Of a stretch of DNA of 64,000 nt, positions 6,649 through 14,503 are shown in pieces. A model generated the notes under the pieces. That model searched no databases. It saw nothing but the letters and a program-made list of their open reading frames with translations, and had not been told where the DNA came from. The position numbers and the translations under genes are program-made. The stretch spans positions 1 through 64,000 of the forward strand of contig NZ_JAILWF010000003.1 in NCBI RefSeq assembly GCF_025699065.1. Direction: 5' to 3'. Origin of the DNA: Nitrosarchaeum sp. (lineage in GTDB: Archaea > Thermoproteota > Nitrososphaeria > Nitrososphaerales > Nitrosopumilaceae). How positions within the stretch are numbered: the stretch's first letter is position 1; every line of letters starts with the position of its first letter.

Positions 6649-7194
6649 TTATTCATGCTCTTTGATATTTACTGGTTGAAATATTGTTTTATGTTCAATA
6701 TCTGAATATAGCAAAAAATACGTTTGACTTGCAAGATATGTATTATCAAAACGATAGGTAATTGGGCTGATTTCTAAGAGAATTTCACCTATTGTTTTTT
6801 TATTCTCTCTAAATTGTTCTAAACCATTCAAAAATACTCTTTTTTCATTTTGATCTAAATGTTTTAAAAAATAACCAAAAATATGCATTATTACATTGGA
6901 ATGTGTTTTGATCGTTGGGTTTTTCCCCATTGCAAGTCTTAGATGATTTTCATATTCTTGTAGTATTTCTGAAAATGGTATTTTTTTATGACTTGCAACA
7001 ATATTTCCTAATTTTTTTAGTTCTACTTGATCATGAGCCATTAACATGAATTTGTTGGTTGAATGAAATGCTAACATGTTTTTGTATTTATTTGAACTTT
7101 TTACATCTTCAAATCTTTGTATTACATAATCTGATATGTCTTTTTCCGATATTTTACAATCTTTATCATTAAAATATGGATTTAGTTTAGCCAC
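6649..7194 (-). CDS. YbgA/DUF1722 family protein
   Basis: After 30 variable residues the 181-residue protein shows the DUF1722 core. KYKNMLAFHSTNKFMLMAHD is followed by ELKKLGNIVA, a YENHL helix, THSNVIMHIFGYF and LKHLDQNEKRVFL, ending in PITYRFDNTYLASQTYF. The family is helical with unknown biochemistry. In Escherichia coli ybgA shares an operon with the photolyase gene phr, and in other bacteria it occurs near light-responsive LitR genes, which fits the CarH-like regulator 1.6 kb away. The start is GTG at 7194. A TTATTTAAG box lies about 24 bases upstream and a TTGGCACTAG site about 50-60 bases upstream. It is convergent with the SDR gene. Confidence 0.82.
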   Translation of the reverse strand: MAKLNPYFNDKDCKISEKDISDYVIQRFEDVKSSNKYKNMLAFHSTNKFMLMAHDQVELKKLGNIVASHKKIPFSEILQEYENHLRLAMGKNPTIKTHSNVIMHIFGYFLKHLDQNEKRVFLNGLEQFRENKKTIGEILLEISPITYRFDNTYLASQTYFLLYSDIEHKTIFQPVNIKEHE

Positions 7195-7244
7195 TTTTTC
7201 ATTTTTATTTCATTACTTAAATAATCCATTTCTTTTTTTTGCAA

Positions 7245-7306
7245 TTGGCACTAGTTTTTAAAATTTTTTTCTTGATAATTAGCACTAGGTTATAATTTAG
7301 CACCAT
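7245..7306 (+). promoter_or_regulatory. Three TTAGCACTAG-like sites in the divergent ybgA-like / secreted-protein promoter region
   Basis: TTGGCACTAG (7245-7254), TTAGCACTAG (7279-7288) and TTAGCACCAT (7297-7306) lie in the 143-bp gap between two divergent genes. The last two start 18 bp apart and abut the TATA-like TTAAATATTATA (7308-7319) of the plus-strand gene. The first lies upstream of the minus-strand TATA box. One factor could therefore control both genes. Confidence 0.65.
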
Positions 7307-7337
7307 CTTAAATATTATAAATTCTAACAATCTCGTA

Positions 7338-8237
7338 ATGAAAACAACAATTGCCGTCATAACCGCTGTTTTATTGGTTGGCTCAATTACTTCATTTGCT
7401 AGTGCAGAAGGAGTCCCAGATTGGGTAAAAAATAATGCAGGATGGTGGGCAGATGGTATCATATCTGAATCTGAATTCATTCAAGGAGTTCAATTTTTGA
7501 TAAAAGAAGGTGTAATTGTAATTCCTCCAACAACTGTATCTGAAGAAAAATCTCAATCAGTTCCTGATTGGGTAAAAAATAATGCAGGATGGTGGGCAGA
7601 TGGAACAATAACCGATAAAGAATTTGTAAATGGTATTCAACATCTGATAAAAACTGGAGTAATTTCTGTTTCTGCAGAAGCCAAATCTTCTGATTCTTCA
7701 AATTCTTCAACTACTGATCCAAAAATTGCTTCCCTTGAGGTAGAATTAGAAAAATGTGCTGACATTAAAAAAGCATACGAACGACTAAACTGTGAGAAAG
7801 CAGCAAAACATGAAATTGAATCATACGTAATTATTACAAATGGTCAATCATTCAATGCAGGTCCATTGACATATTATTGGACAGGTCTAGGTACTGAAGG
7901 AAATTCATTTGAAATTACTGAAAGTGGACAAGCCATTTTATCCCTCAGAATTTTAGCTTTTAACACCAGTACTGAAAATATTTCTATGATGTGTACTGGT
8001 CCTGCAGTCTGTAATTATGATGTTTGGAATGGTGATAAAGCATTCAAGTATTCTGGAATGGATTTCACAAATGGACAAATTGTAGTAAAACCTAGTACCT
8101 CTGAAATATTTAACATGTTATTTGGACCAAACATTGGATATGGTGGAACTACGTTTGAATATGATGCATCTAAGGAATATTACTTTAGAATATCTGAACC
8201 ATATGGCAAGGTATCTATTCCTTTAGGGCTACCATAG
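7338..8237 (+). CDS. Secreted protein with two PDWVKNNAGWWADG repeats
   Basis: The 299-residue protein begins with a signal peptide (residues 1-23, ending ASA). Two copies of a roughly 45-residue repeat follow, PDWVKNNAGWWADG...EF..G.Q.LIK.GVI, a module common in thaumarchaeal exported proteins and of unknown fold. A Ser-rich linker, a short Cys-containing helical segment and a beta-rich C-terminal domain (about residues 160-299, with two further cysteines) complete it. The TATA-like box at 7308-7319 lies about 25 bases before the ATG. Three TTAGCACTAG-like motifs upstream link it to the B12-photoreceptor-like island. Its role at the cell surface is unknown. Confidence 0.8.
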   Translation: MKTTIAVITAVLLVGSITSFASAEGVPDWVKNNAGWWADGIISESEFIQGVQFLIKEGVIVIPPTTVSEEKSQSVPDWVKNNAGWWADGTITDKEFVNGIQHLIKTGVISVSAEAKSSDSSNSSTTDPKIASLEVELEKCADIKKAYERLNCEKAAKHEIESYVIITNGQSFNAGPLTYYWTGLGTEGNSFEITESGQAILSLRILAFNTSTENISMMCTGPAVCNYDVWNGDKAFKYSGMDFTNGQIVVKPSTSEIFNMLFGPNIGYGGTTFEYDASKEYYFRISEPYGKVSIPLGLP

Positions 8238-8239
8238 GC

Positions 8240-8270
8240 TTTTTTTCTTAAATATTTTTTATTTTTTTTA
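8240..8270 (+). terminator. T-rich terminator
   Basis: Two or three T-tracts (TTTTTTTCTTAAATATTTTTTATTT...) begin three bases after the stop codon of the secreted-protein gene and reach the convergent neighbour. Confidence 0.5.
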
Positions 8271-8576
8271 CCCATAGTCAATATATCGGTTATATCTCTT
8301 CTCAACTTCTATGTTTGTTCCGGAAATAATTTTTTGATATTCTTCTTGTTTTCTTAATTCAATGTATTTTACTATCTCTGTAAGATTGTCTGTTTTGTAT
8401 GATTCAAAGACAGGTTCCATCATTTTTAGGTATTCTAAAACTTTTTTCCTATATTCTTCACGAGTAGGATTTTTAATTTTATTTAATCTAAACCAAATAA
8501 CTGCCCAACTTGAACCTACTATATGCGGTAATAAATCAAAAGCCCTTTCTATCTCAAAACGTTCGTCGTTTCTCAT
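8268..8576 (-). CDS. Small helical protein of unknown function coupled to hemB
   Basis: The 102-residue protein (MRNDERFEIERAFDLLPHIVGSSWAVIWF...) is predicted helical and charged, with no cysteine pair or recognisable motif. Its ATG overlaps the hemB stop (ATGA), so it is almost certainly translated from the hem mRNA as the last cistron. Operon position suggests a link to tetrapyrrole metabolism, but nothing in the sequence says how. It has no signal peptide or membrane segment. Confidence 0.7.
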   Translation of the reverse strand: MRNDERFEIERAFDLLPHIVGSSWAVIWFRLNKIKNPTREEYRKKVLEYLKMMEPVFESYKTDNLTEIVKYIELRKQEEYQKIISGTNIEVEKRYNRYIDYG

Positions 8577-9559
8577 GCTTTTTGAAGAAACTTTGCTGCA
8601 GATTTTGCAAAATATGTTACAATCATGTCTGCACCAGCTCGTTTAATTGAATAAAGTATCTCTTCTGTTATGTCTTTTTCATTTACCCAACCTTGTTTTG
8701 CTGCACCTTTTACTAATGCATATTCTCCAGATACGCTGTATGCTGCAACTGGAACATTGAATCTTCTACGGGTTTCGGCTATCAAATCAAGGTATGCTAA
8801 AGCTGGCTTAATCATTACGATGTCTACTCCTTCGTTGATGTCAGTTTCAACCTCCATCATTGCTTCGCGTGCATTTGTAAATGGAACTTGGTACGTTTTT
8901 CTATCCCCAAATTTTGGTGCACATTCTGCTGCATCCCTAAATGGTGAATAAAATGATGAACGATGCTTTGCAGAATGTGACATTATGGAAACGTCTTTGA
9001 AACCTTCTTCGTCTAATGCTTTTCTAATAGCTAATACCTGTCCATCCATCATTGCAGAAGGTGAAACAGTATCTACACCAGCTTTTGCTTGACTAACTGC
9101 AATTTTTGCTAGTGTTTCTAGACTGGAATCATTATCTATTTTATCTCCCTTGATTATTCCACAATGACCCGTGGATGTAAATTGACATAAGCATACATCT
9201 GCCATGATTACTATTTTATCTCCAAAATTTTCTCTGATTTGAGAAATTGCCTTTTGAACAATTCCTTTATCATCAAATGCTGAAGTACCAGCATCATCTT
9301 TCTTTGTAGGAATTCCAAACAGCATGATAGATGGGATATTCAGATCAGAAATTGTTCCAATTTCATCATTGATGTCTTCTAAAGGTAATCTCTCAATTTC
9401 TGACATTGATTCTACTTTTATTCTAGATTTGAGGTCTTCTTGAACAAATACTGGGCAAATTAGATCTCTTGATGTTAAAGTGGTCTCCTGAATTAATTCT
9501 CTCATTTTCTCTGATGTTCTTAATCTACGAAGCCGTCTAGTTGGAAATGACATCACCAA
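8573..9559 (-). CDS. hemB: Porphobilinogen synthase (delta-aminolevulinate dehydratase)
   Basis: It condenses two 5-aminolevulinate molecules to porphobilinogen in the cytoplasm. The 328-residue length is normal. The metal site DVCLCQFTSTGHC has the three cysteines of zinc-dependent enzymes. The two Schiff-base lysine regions are recognisable: MSHSAKHRSSFYSPFRDA near the middle and VMIKPALAYLD near residue 250. It follows hemA with a 25-bp gap and overlaps the next small gene by four bases. With hemA and the precorrin-2 dehydrogenase-like gene it forms the C5-pathway and siroheme branch of an operon. Confidence 0.97.
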   Translation of the reverse strand: MVMSFPTRRLRRLRTSEKMRELIQETTLTSRDLICPVFVQEDLKSRIKVESMSEIERLPLEDINDEIGTISDLNIPSIMLFGIPTKKDDAGTSAFDDKGIVQKAISQIRENFGDKIVIMADVCLCQFTSTGHCGIIKGDKIDNDSSLETLAKIAVSQAKAGVDTVSPSAMMDGQVLAIRKALDEEGFKDVSIMSHSAKHRSSFYSPFRDAAECAPKFGDRKTYQVPFTNAREAMMEVETDINEGVDIVMIKPALAYLDLIAETRRRFNVPVAAYSVSGEYALVKGAAKQGWVNEKDITEEILYSIKRAGADMIVTYFAKSAAKFLQKA

Positions 9560-9584
9560 AATTTATTCTGGGTCAGATATAATT

Positions 9585-10850
9585 CTAGTCTAATTCTTTT
9601 TGTTTTTTATAGTCAAATAATTTACTTGCTATTTCGATAATATCTGGCTCACCTTGTTCTGATGCCTTACGGATATTGTTCATAGGTGTTGATACAATGC
9701 TTTCTACTACGGCCTTTGTCAATTCTTCGATTATTTTGATTTTTTTCTCATCTTTTTCATTAAGCATTTGAAGTGCTTTTTGTAATTCTTTTACCCTTAG
9801 AGAATCTATATTTTTGAAGACATCTTTCACCAATGGTTCTGCATCTAATCTTTTCATTGAAGCCTCTAGTACAGATACCTCCTCACTAATTATATTTTCA
9901 ACACTTTTTACCTTGTTTAATCGCGATTTCATATTTTTTTCAACCATCTCGGCAATTTGATCTAAATTCATTAATTTCACTGCACCTATAGTTGCGACTT
10001 TCTCATCAACTGTTCTAGGATTTGATAAATCTAGAATCATCATTCCGCTTTTCTTTATTTTCATCGCTTTTACTATTCTTTCTTGAGTAACTAAAAAGTA
10101 AGGAGCAGTTGTTGCTACAAATAATACGTCATAATTTTCAAATCCAGATAGAACATCTTCAAATTTTACAGGTTTGCCTCCCATGGTTTCGCAAAATGCC
10201 TGAGATCTATCCATTGTCCTACTAGTTACGACAAAATCATATCCTCTTCGTACAAGTGATTTTGCAACAAGCGTTGATACCTCCCCAGTTCCAATTAGCA
10301 AAATTTTCTTTAGTTTTAACTCATCTACGTTTTCTTCAGCTAATTTTACTGCCATTGACCCAACTGAAATACCTCCACGATTAATTCCAGAAGAATTTCT
10401 AATTCTTGTTCCTATTCTGATTGCTTTATCAAATAAATTATTCAGGTGTTGACCGGAAGCTTTTGCATTTCTTGCTGATGTAATAGAGTTTTTTATCTGT
10501 CCTAGAATTTGCTCTTCTCCTATGACCATCGAATCTAATCCTGATGTTAGTTTTAGTAAATGATGAATAGCTTCCACGTTTTCAACAAATTCTATGTTTT
10601 CTTCAAACGCTTCTTCTTCTAATCCTGTTAGTGAGGCCCATGTTTTTTTGATTTTGCTAATATTGTATTTTTTTGCTTTTCCAAATAGTTCTATTCTATT
10701 ACATGTTTGAATAATCACGCATTCATCCAAACCTGAATGTTTTTTGAAGTGAACATATGCATTTTCTAAATCTCTTATGGTAAATCTCTCAAGAATATGA
10801 ATAGGTGCGTTACGAAAAGTAACCCGTGCATTGATTATGTTTTGGTTCAT
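9585..10850 (-). CDS. hemA: Glutamyl-tRNA reductase
   Basis: It reduces Glu-tRNA to glutamate-1-semialdehyde, the first step of C5 tetrapyrrole synthesis. The 421-residue protein has the catalytic cysteine in IIQTCNRIELFG (about residue 50), the GEEQILGQIKNS signature near 110, the NADPH-binding GTGEVSTLVAKSL near 185, and the C-terminal helical dimerisation region. Its start overlaps the stop of the upstream gene by four bases (ATGA), so the three minus-strand genes are translated together. Glutamate-1-semialdehyde aminomutase is not in the window. Confidence 0.97.
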   Translation of the reverse strand: MNQNIINARVTFRNAPIHILERFTIRDLENAYVHFKKHSGLDECVIIQTCNRIELFGKAKKYNISKIKKTWASLTGLEEEAFEENIEFVENVEAIHHLLKLTSGLDSMVIGEEQILGQIKNSITSARNAKASGQHLNNLFDKAIRIGTRIRNSSGINRGGISVGSMAVKLAEENVDELKLKKILLIGTGEVSTLVAKSLVRRGYDFVVTSRTMDRSQAFCETMGGKPVKFEDVLSGFENYDVLFVATTAPYFLVTQERIVKAMKIKKSGMMILDLSNPRTVDEKVATIGAVKLMNLDQIAEMVEKNMKSRLNKVKSVENIISEEVSVLEASMKRLDAEPLVKDVFKNIDSLRVKELQKALQMLNEKDEKKIKIIEELTKAVVESIVSTPMNNIRKASEQGEPDIIEIASKLFDYKKQKELD

Positions 10851-11500
10851 TTCCAGTTTCTCAATATTATTCTAGCTTGTTTCTCTGCTTTTTTCAGTTG
10901 ACCTTCTTTTATTAACTGTTTGATCTTTTTATTACTCATTATACTATTGAGGTAGTTTTTTCTTTCATTTTGGGTAGCGATCTTGTTTTTTGCAATTTCT
11001 CTTACAATATTTTGAATTTTTATTTGACCAATTTCCTCTTTTGTAATTAATTTCTTGAATATTTTCTCTGACTCAATTCTCAATTTTTTAGCCATTGCTG
11101 GACTTTTCCCACTTGTAAAGATTGCAATCTGAATTAAATTATCAAAATCGATAATTGCAGGATTAGAAAAATCGCTTAATTCTGAATTGTCAGAGCTATA
11201 TGCTATGATTTTTTTACTTTTAGCATCATGGATTATTTTTTGATTTAGTTTTTTATCGTTTGTTGTTGTAATTACTATGTCTGGTTTATAGATTGAAAGA
11301 ATAGATGTATCTTGAATTTTTTGTTTTTTAAATTTAATTTTTTTATTTTTTATTAGATTTTTTATCTCATTATTTATTGTGCTGCTAATTACTATGATCT
11401 GGCACTTTTCTTTTAATAATGATTTAATTCTTTTTAGTGCTTCATTTCCTCCTCCGATAACGACGACTACTTTGCCCTGAAGATTTAGATTAACTATCAC
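10847..11500 (-). CDS. Precorrin-2 dehydrogenase / siroheme synthase-like protein
   Basis: The 217-residue protein has an N-terminal Rossmann domain (GKVVVVIGGGNEALKRI, residues 9-25) and continues with the CysG-N/Met8p pattern: KPDIVITTTNDKKLNQKI, a segment with NPAIIDFDNLIQIAIFTSGKSPAMAKKLR, and a helical basic C-terminus. The family oxidises precorrin-2 to sirohydrochlorin with NAD and may insert iron. It is the first gene of the hemA-hemB operon and faces the AhbAB-like gene, so siroheme formed here would feed that enzyme. The usual N of CVAATDD is replaced by TTTND, a common variation. Confidence 0.88.
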   Translation of the reverse strand: MIVNLNLQGKVVVVIGGGNEALKRIKSLLKEKCQIIVISSTINNEIKNLIKNKKIKFKKQKIQDTSILSIYKPDIVITTTNDKKLNQKIIHDAKSKKIIAYSSDNSELSDFSNPAIIDFDNLIQIAIFTSGKSPAMAKKLRIESEKIFKKLITKEEIGQIKIQNIVREIAKNKIATQNERKNYLNSIMSNKKIKQLIKEGQLKKAEKQARIILRNWK

Positions 11501-11570
11501 CGATCAAAACAACTACCGTTTCTATTTATACATTAAACTCTAATGCGTAATATCCTAGCTACATTTTTAA

Positions 11571-12623
11571 TTGAATAATGAGATTGATGGTATATTGACT
11601 CAATCCATGGATGATTTGGATAAGGAAATTCTTAATGAGATTCAATGGACTTTTCCACTTACACCAAAGCCTTTTGATGACATTGCAAAAAAATTTGAAA
11701 CTACTCCTGAAATTATCAAAGAACGACTAGTAAATCTTAAAAAAATCGGAGTATTGCGACAGCTAAGTGCAATATTTGATACACGACGACTTGGTTACAA
11801 AAGTTCCTTGGTGGCAATGGAAATTGAATCTGATAAATTAGAATATGTGGCAAATCAAATTAATCGTCATCCTGGTGTAAGTCATAACTATGAACGAGAT
11901 CATCAGTTTAATCTATGGTTTACTCTAGCAGTCCCACCTGGCTCAGATTTAAAATCTGAAGTTGACAAATTTTCTGTTTTAAAAGGAATTAAAAAAGTTA
12001 GAATGCTTCCCACAATCCAATTATTCAAAATTGGAGTAAAACTGGATATGGTTGATGAAAAAAAACATGATATTGCACCAACTGAAGAAAAAAAAGAAAT
12101 TAAAAATATAAAATTTGTTCCTACTGAAGAAGACAAAGAATTCATCCGTGAATTACAAAAAGATATGGATATTGTTGATAGGCCATTTTTAATTCCTGCA
12201 AAAAAACTTGGACTCACTGAAAATGAATTATTTGATAAACTAAAGTATTATGAGGAAATAGGAGTCATGAGAAGATTTGCCGCAATTTTGCGACATAGAG
12301 AAGTTGGTTTTACAGCTAATGGCATGATTGTTTGGAATGTGCCTGATGATAAAATTTCAGAAGTTGGTTCAAAATTAGGTGCTTTCCCTCAAGTCAGTCA
12401 TTGTTACCAAAGACCAACATATCCTGATTGGCCATACAGTGTATTTTCTATGATTCATTGTAAATCTGAAAGTGAAGCAGGAGAGGTTGCAAAAACCATT
12501 CAAAATCAAATCAATGTGAATGATTACAAGATATTGTTTAGCACACGTGAATTTAAAAAGACACGTGTTGAATATTTTGTTGAAAATAGTTTTACTTTAG
12601 AAGAAACAATCTCAGCATCTTAG
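11571..12623 (+). CDS. Fused siroheme decarboxylase (AhbA-AhbB / NirDL-like)
   Basis: The 350-residue protein contains two Lrp/AsnC-like units in tandem, each with a winged helix and a ferredoxin-like sensor fold (about residues 13-155 and 190-345). The motifs separate it from ordinary AsnC regulators. The first half has HPGVSHNYERDHQFNLWFTL and the second has FPQVSHCYQRPTYPDWPYSVF, the conserved active-site region of AhbB/NirD proteins. These convert siroheme to 12,18-didecarboxysiroheme in archaeal haem synthesis. It sits divergent to the precorrin-2 dehydrogenase and hemA genes. The frame starts at TTG 11571. An in-frame ATG at 11607 (MDDLDKEIL) is an equally good start by alignment with AsnC-type N-termini. 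Confidence 0.88.
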   Translation: MNNEIDGILTQSMDDLDKEILNEIQWTFPLTPKPFDDIAKKFETTPEIIKERLVNLKKIGVLRQLSAIFDTRRLGYKSSLVAMEIESDKLEYVANQINRHPGVSHNYERDHQFNLWFTLAVPPGSDLKSEVDKFSVLKGIKKVRMLPTIQLFKIGVKLDMVDEKKHDIAPTEEKKEIKNIKFVPTEEDKEFIRELQKDMDIVDRPFLIPAKKLGLTENELFDKLKYYEEIGVMRRFAAILRHREVGFTANGMIVWNVPDDKISEVGSKLGAFPQVSHCYQRPTYPDWPYSVFSMIHCKSESEAGEVAKTIQNQINVNDYKILFSTREFKKTRVEYFVENSFTLEETISAS

Positions 12624-12958
12624 AATTCGTTTTCATCGTGTCCTGCCACATGAATCATACAAAAGTATTGATCATTCATGTTGCAATAATACTCTGAATT
12701 ATTCCCACAAATCTTACATGGTGGTTTTTCATCATGTTTTGATAGTTTTGTGTGATATGCTTTACTTCTAACAGTTTTGTTTGAATTTTTGTAAATTCTT
12801 GTCATGCTTGAAAAATATTTTAAATCTAAAGGACTTAGTTCAGCATTATTTTTAATTTTTTTAACTATAGCATTCCATTTTTTATATTCTCCAATCTTTG
12901 CAAATTTCATTTTGTCTATAATTTCTAATGTCTTTATGACATCCAATGGTTTGTCCAT
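12620..12958 (-). CDS. Zinc-binding protein with B-box-like C-terminus
   Basis: The 112-residue protein has a helical N-terminal 75 residues and a C-terminal metal site. CKICG is followed by a C at about residue 91, a C in FCMIH, and two histidines in IHVAGHDE. The order C-x2-C-x7-C-x7-C-x2-H-x4-H resembles a B-box or FYVE-like cross-brace cluster. No specific family is recognised. Its stop overlaps the convergent AhbAB gene by four bases and its start is 7 bases from the aldo-keto reductase stop, so it may be the last gene of the minus-strand group reaching to 15180. Confidence 0.72.
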   Translation of the reverse strand: MDKPLDVIKTLEIIDKMKFAKIGEYKKWNAIVKKIKNNAELSPLDLKYFSSMTRIYKNSNKTVRSKAYHTKLSKHDEKPPCKICGNNSEYYCNMNDQYFCMIHVAGHDENEF

Positions 12959-12965
12959 TTGAAAA

Positions 12966-13961
12966 CTAATTTGCTTGAGTTGCTTTTAATTCGTATGTAG
13001 GCCAGGTATTATACAAGTCATCAATCTCTTTCATATCTGAGGAATTCAGATATTTACCATCTGATATTGCTGCAAATGATTCAATTTCTTCAACACTTAC
13101 AACTGTGGGTAAAACAGATCCAATTGATTTTTTTGATAAGATGAATTTAATTGCAAATTCTGTTATGTTTAATCCGTTTCGCTCAGCAATTGGTCTGAAC
13201 TGTTCTACTTTTTTTAGTGCCTCTTGTCTCCATTCTTGTTTTCTGTCTTTTCTATGATCATTGCTTGGAATTACTGTCTCTGCTTTTACTTTACCTGTGA
13301 GAATTCCTGATGCATCAGGCACTCTGACTAAAATTCCAACATTTTGTTTATCTGCTTTTTCAATTAATTCATTTCCTGGTGTTTGTTCTAAAATATTATA
13401 CACTGTTTGAACTGCTGTGACGCTTTTTCTTTCCATAGCTTCTAGTCCTTCCTGTGTCCATCCTATTGCTGGACCAAGTGCCACTTGTGATGCTTTTATT
13501 TTTCCTTCCTGGATTAAATTATCAAATAAATTAAACGTGGTGTTGTCTCTAATATGATTTAATTTTGGATTATGTAATCCATAAACATCTACATAATCTG
13601 TTTGTAGTCTTTCAAGTGATGCACTAAGTGCCTTTCTTGTAAACTCTGGTTCAAAACTTTGAGGTAGTTCTGCATGTCCTATTTGTTCTGCATTTGCAAA
13701 ATCATATCCGTATTTTGTCGAAATTACTATCTCATTTCTCATTCCTTTGAAAACTTGTCCGATTAATTTCTCAGTTATTCCTTTACCATACATGTCAGCT
13801 GTTTCAAAGAAATTAATTCCTAAATCGTATGCTTTTTTGAGCATTCGTTTTCCTTCGTCTTCTTCTATCTTCTTACCCCACCAATCAAGACCTAATGTCC
13901 ATGCCCCAAATCCAATTTCAGATACCTTGATTCCGCTTCTCCCTAATGTCTTATACTTCAA
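12966..13961 (-). CDS. Aldo/keto reductase
   Basis: This 331-residue TIM-barrel oxidoreductase has all four catalytic residues: Asp and Tyr in FETADMYGKG (about 52-58), Lys in ISTKYGYDF (about 83) and His in YGLHNPK (about 126). The N-terminal LGRSGIKVSEIGFGAWTLG is typical of the bacterial/archaeal AKR families that act on small aldehydes with NADPH. The substrate is unknown. Its start overlaps the DUF1802 gene stop by four bases, which places it in the operon with the chlorite dismutase-like gene. Confidence 0.93.
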   Translation of the reverse strand: MKYKTLGRSGIKVSEIGFGAWTLGLDWWGKKIEEDEGKRMLKKAYDLGINFFETADMYGKGITEKLIGQVFKGMRNEIVISTKYGYDFANAEQIGHAELPQSFEPEFTRKALSASLERLQTDYVDVYGLHNPKLNHIRDNTTFNLFDNLIQEGKIKASQVALGPAIGWTQEGLEAMERKSVTAVQTVYNILEQTPGNELIEKADKQNVGILVRVPDASGILTGKVKAETVIPSNDHRKDRKQEWRQEALKKVEQFRPIAERNGLNITEFAIKFILSKKSIGSVLPTVVSVEEIESFAAISDGKYLNSSDMKEIDDLYNTWPTYELKATQAN

Positions 13962-14503
13962 TTTACTATCTCCTTGAACTCATCTAGTTTTGATTCAATT
14001 TCTATATTACTCAAAACGGTTTTTCCCTTTGTAATTTCTTCATTTATGTTTATCCAAGATTTGCAACCCTGGTATTCAGATTTTAATGGTATACTTAATT
14101 CCGGAATCTTATAGACTTTTAAAAACATGGCTTTCATAGGATTCTCTGGTTTCCAATTTCTTCTTTCATTGATGTAGGAATCACTCCAAATATGAAATGG
14201 AGATAATTTTTTTATTGTCTCTTCTACTGAAATGTCTATTTCTGCCAATATTTCGGCATACGATGTAATTCTATTAAATCCGTTTTTTGGTGGGTTTGAT
14301 TTTACTTGTTCAAGATATTTATGAAATTGTGGTTTTATGTGACTGTGTTCTTGATGTTCTTGTGTGGGAAACAATAGAAACTTTTTTGATTCAATCCTAA
14401 ATCCTGATGTGACATCTAATATTCCACCTTTTCTTAAAAGAACTGTTTGATCCCCGTTTTCTAGTGCACTAACAATAGTTGCCCATTCTTTTAGAGATTC
14501 CAC
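13958..14503 (-). CDS. DUF1802 family protein
   Basis: The 181-residue protein has the DUF1802 pattern: an N-terminal LKEWATIVSALENGDQTVLLRKGGI(L/I), then FLLFPTQEHQEH, a helical middle and a C-terminal WSDSYINERRNWKPENPMKAMFLKVYK segment. The family is widespread in bacteria and archaea, with no established biochemical function. Translation is coupled on both sides: the stop of the Cld-like gene touches its ATG, and its own stop overlaps the aldo-keto reductase start. It probably works in the same process as those two, perhaps haem-related. Confidence 0.85.
   Translation of the reverse strand: MESLKEWATIVSALENGDQTVLLRKGGILDVTSGFRIESKKFLLFPTQEHQEHSHIKPQFHKYLEQVKSNPPKNGFNRITSYAEILAEIDISVEETIKKLSPFHIWSDSYINERRNWKPENPMKAMFLKVYKIPELSIPLKSEYQGCKSWININEEITKGKTVLSNIEIESKLDEFKEIVN

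Noticed and set aside
11571-12623. Simple Lrp/AsnC transcription regulator
   Set aside because: Two fused units with the NYERDHQFNLWFT and CYQRPTYPDWPY active-site stretches match siroheme decarboxylases, and the position next to siroheme genes agrees.
14460-14475. CTAGTGCACTAA inside the DUF1802 gene
   Set aside because: Coding position, no promoter nearby; related only by chance to the TTAGCACTAG motif.
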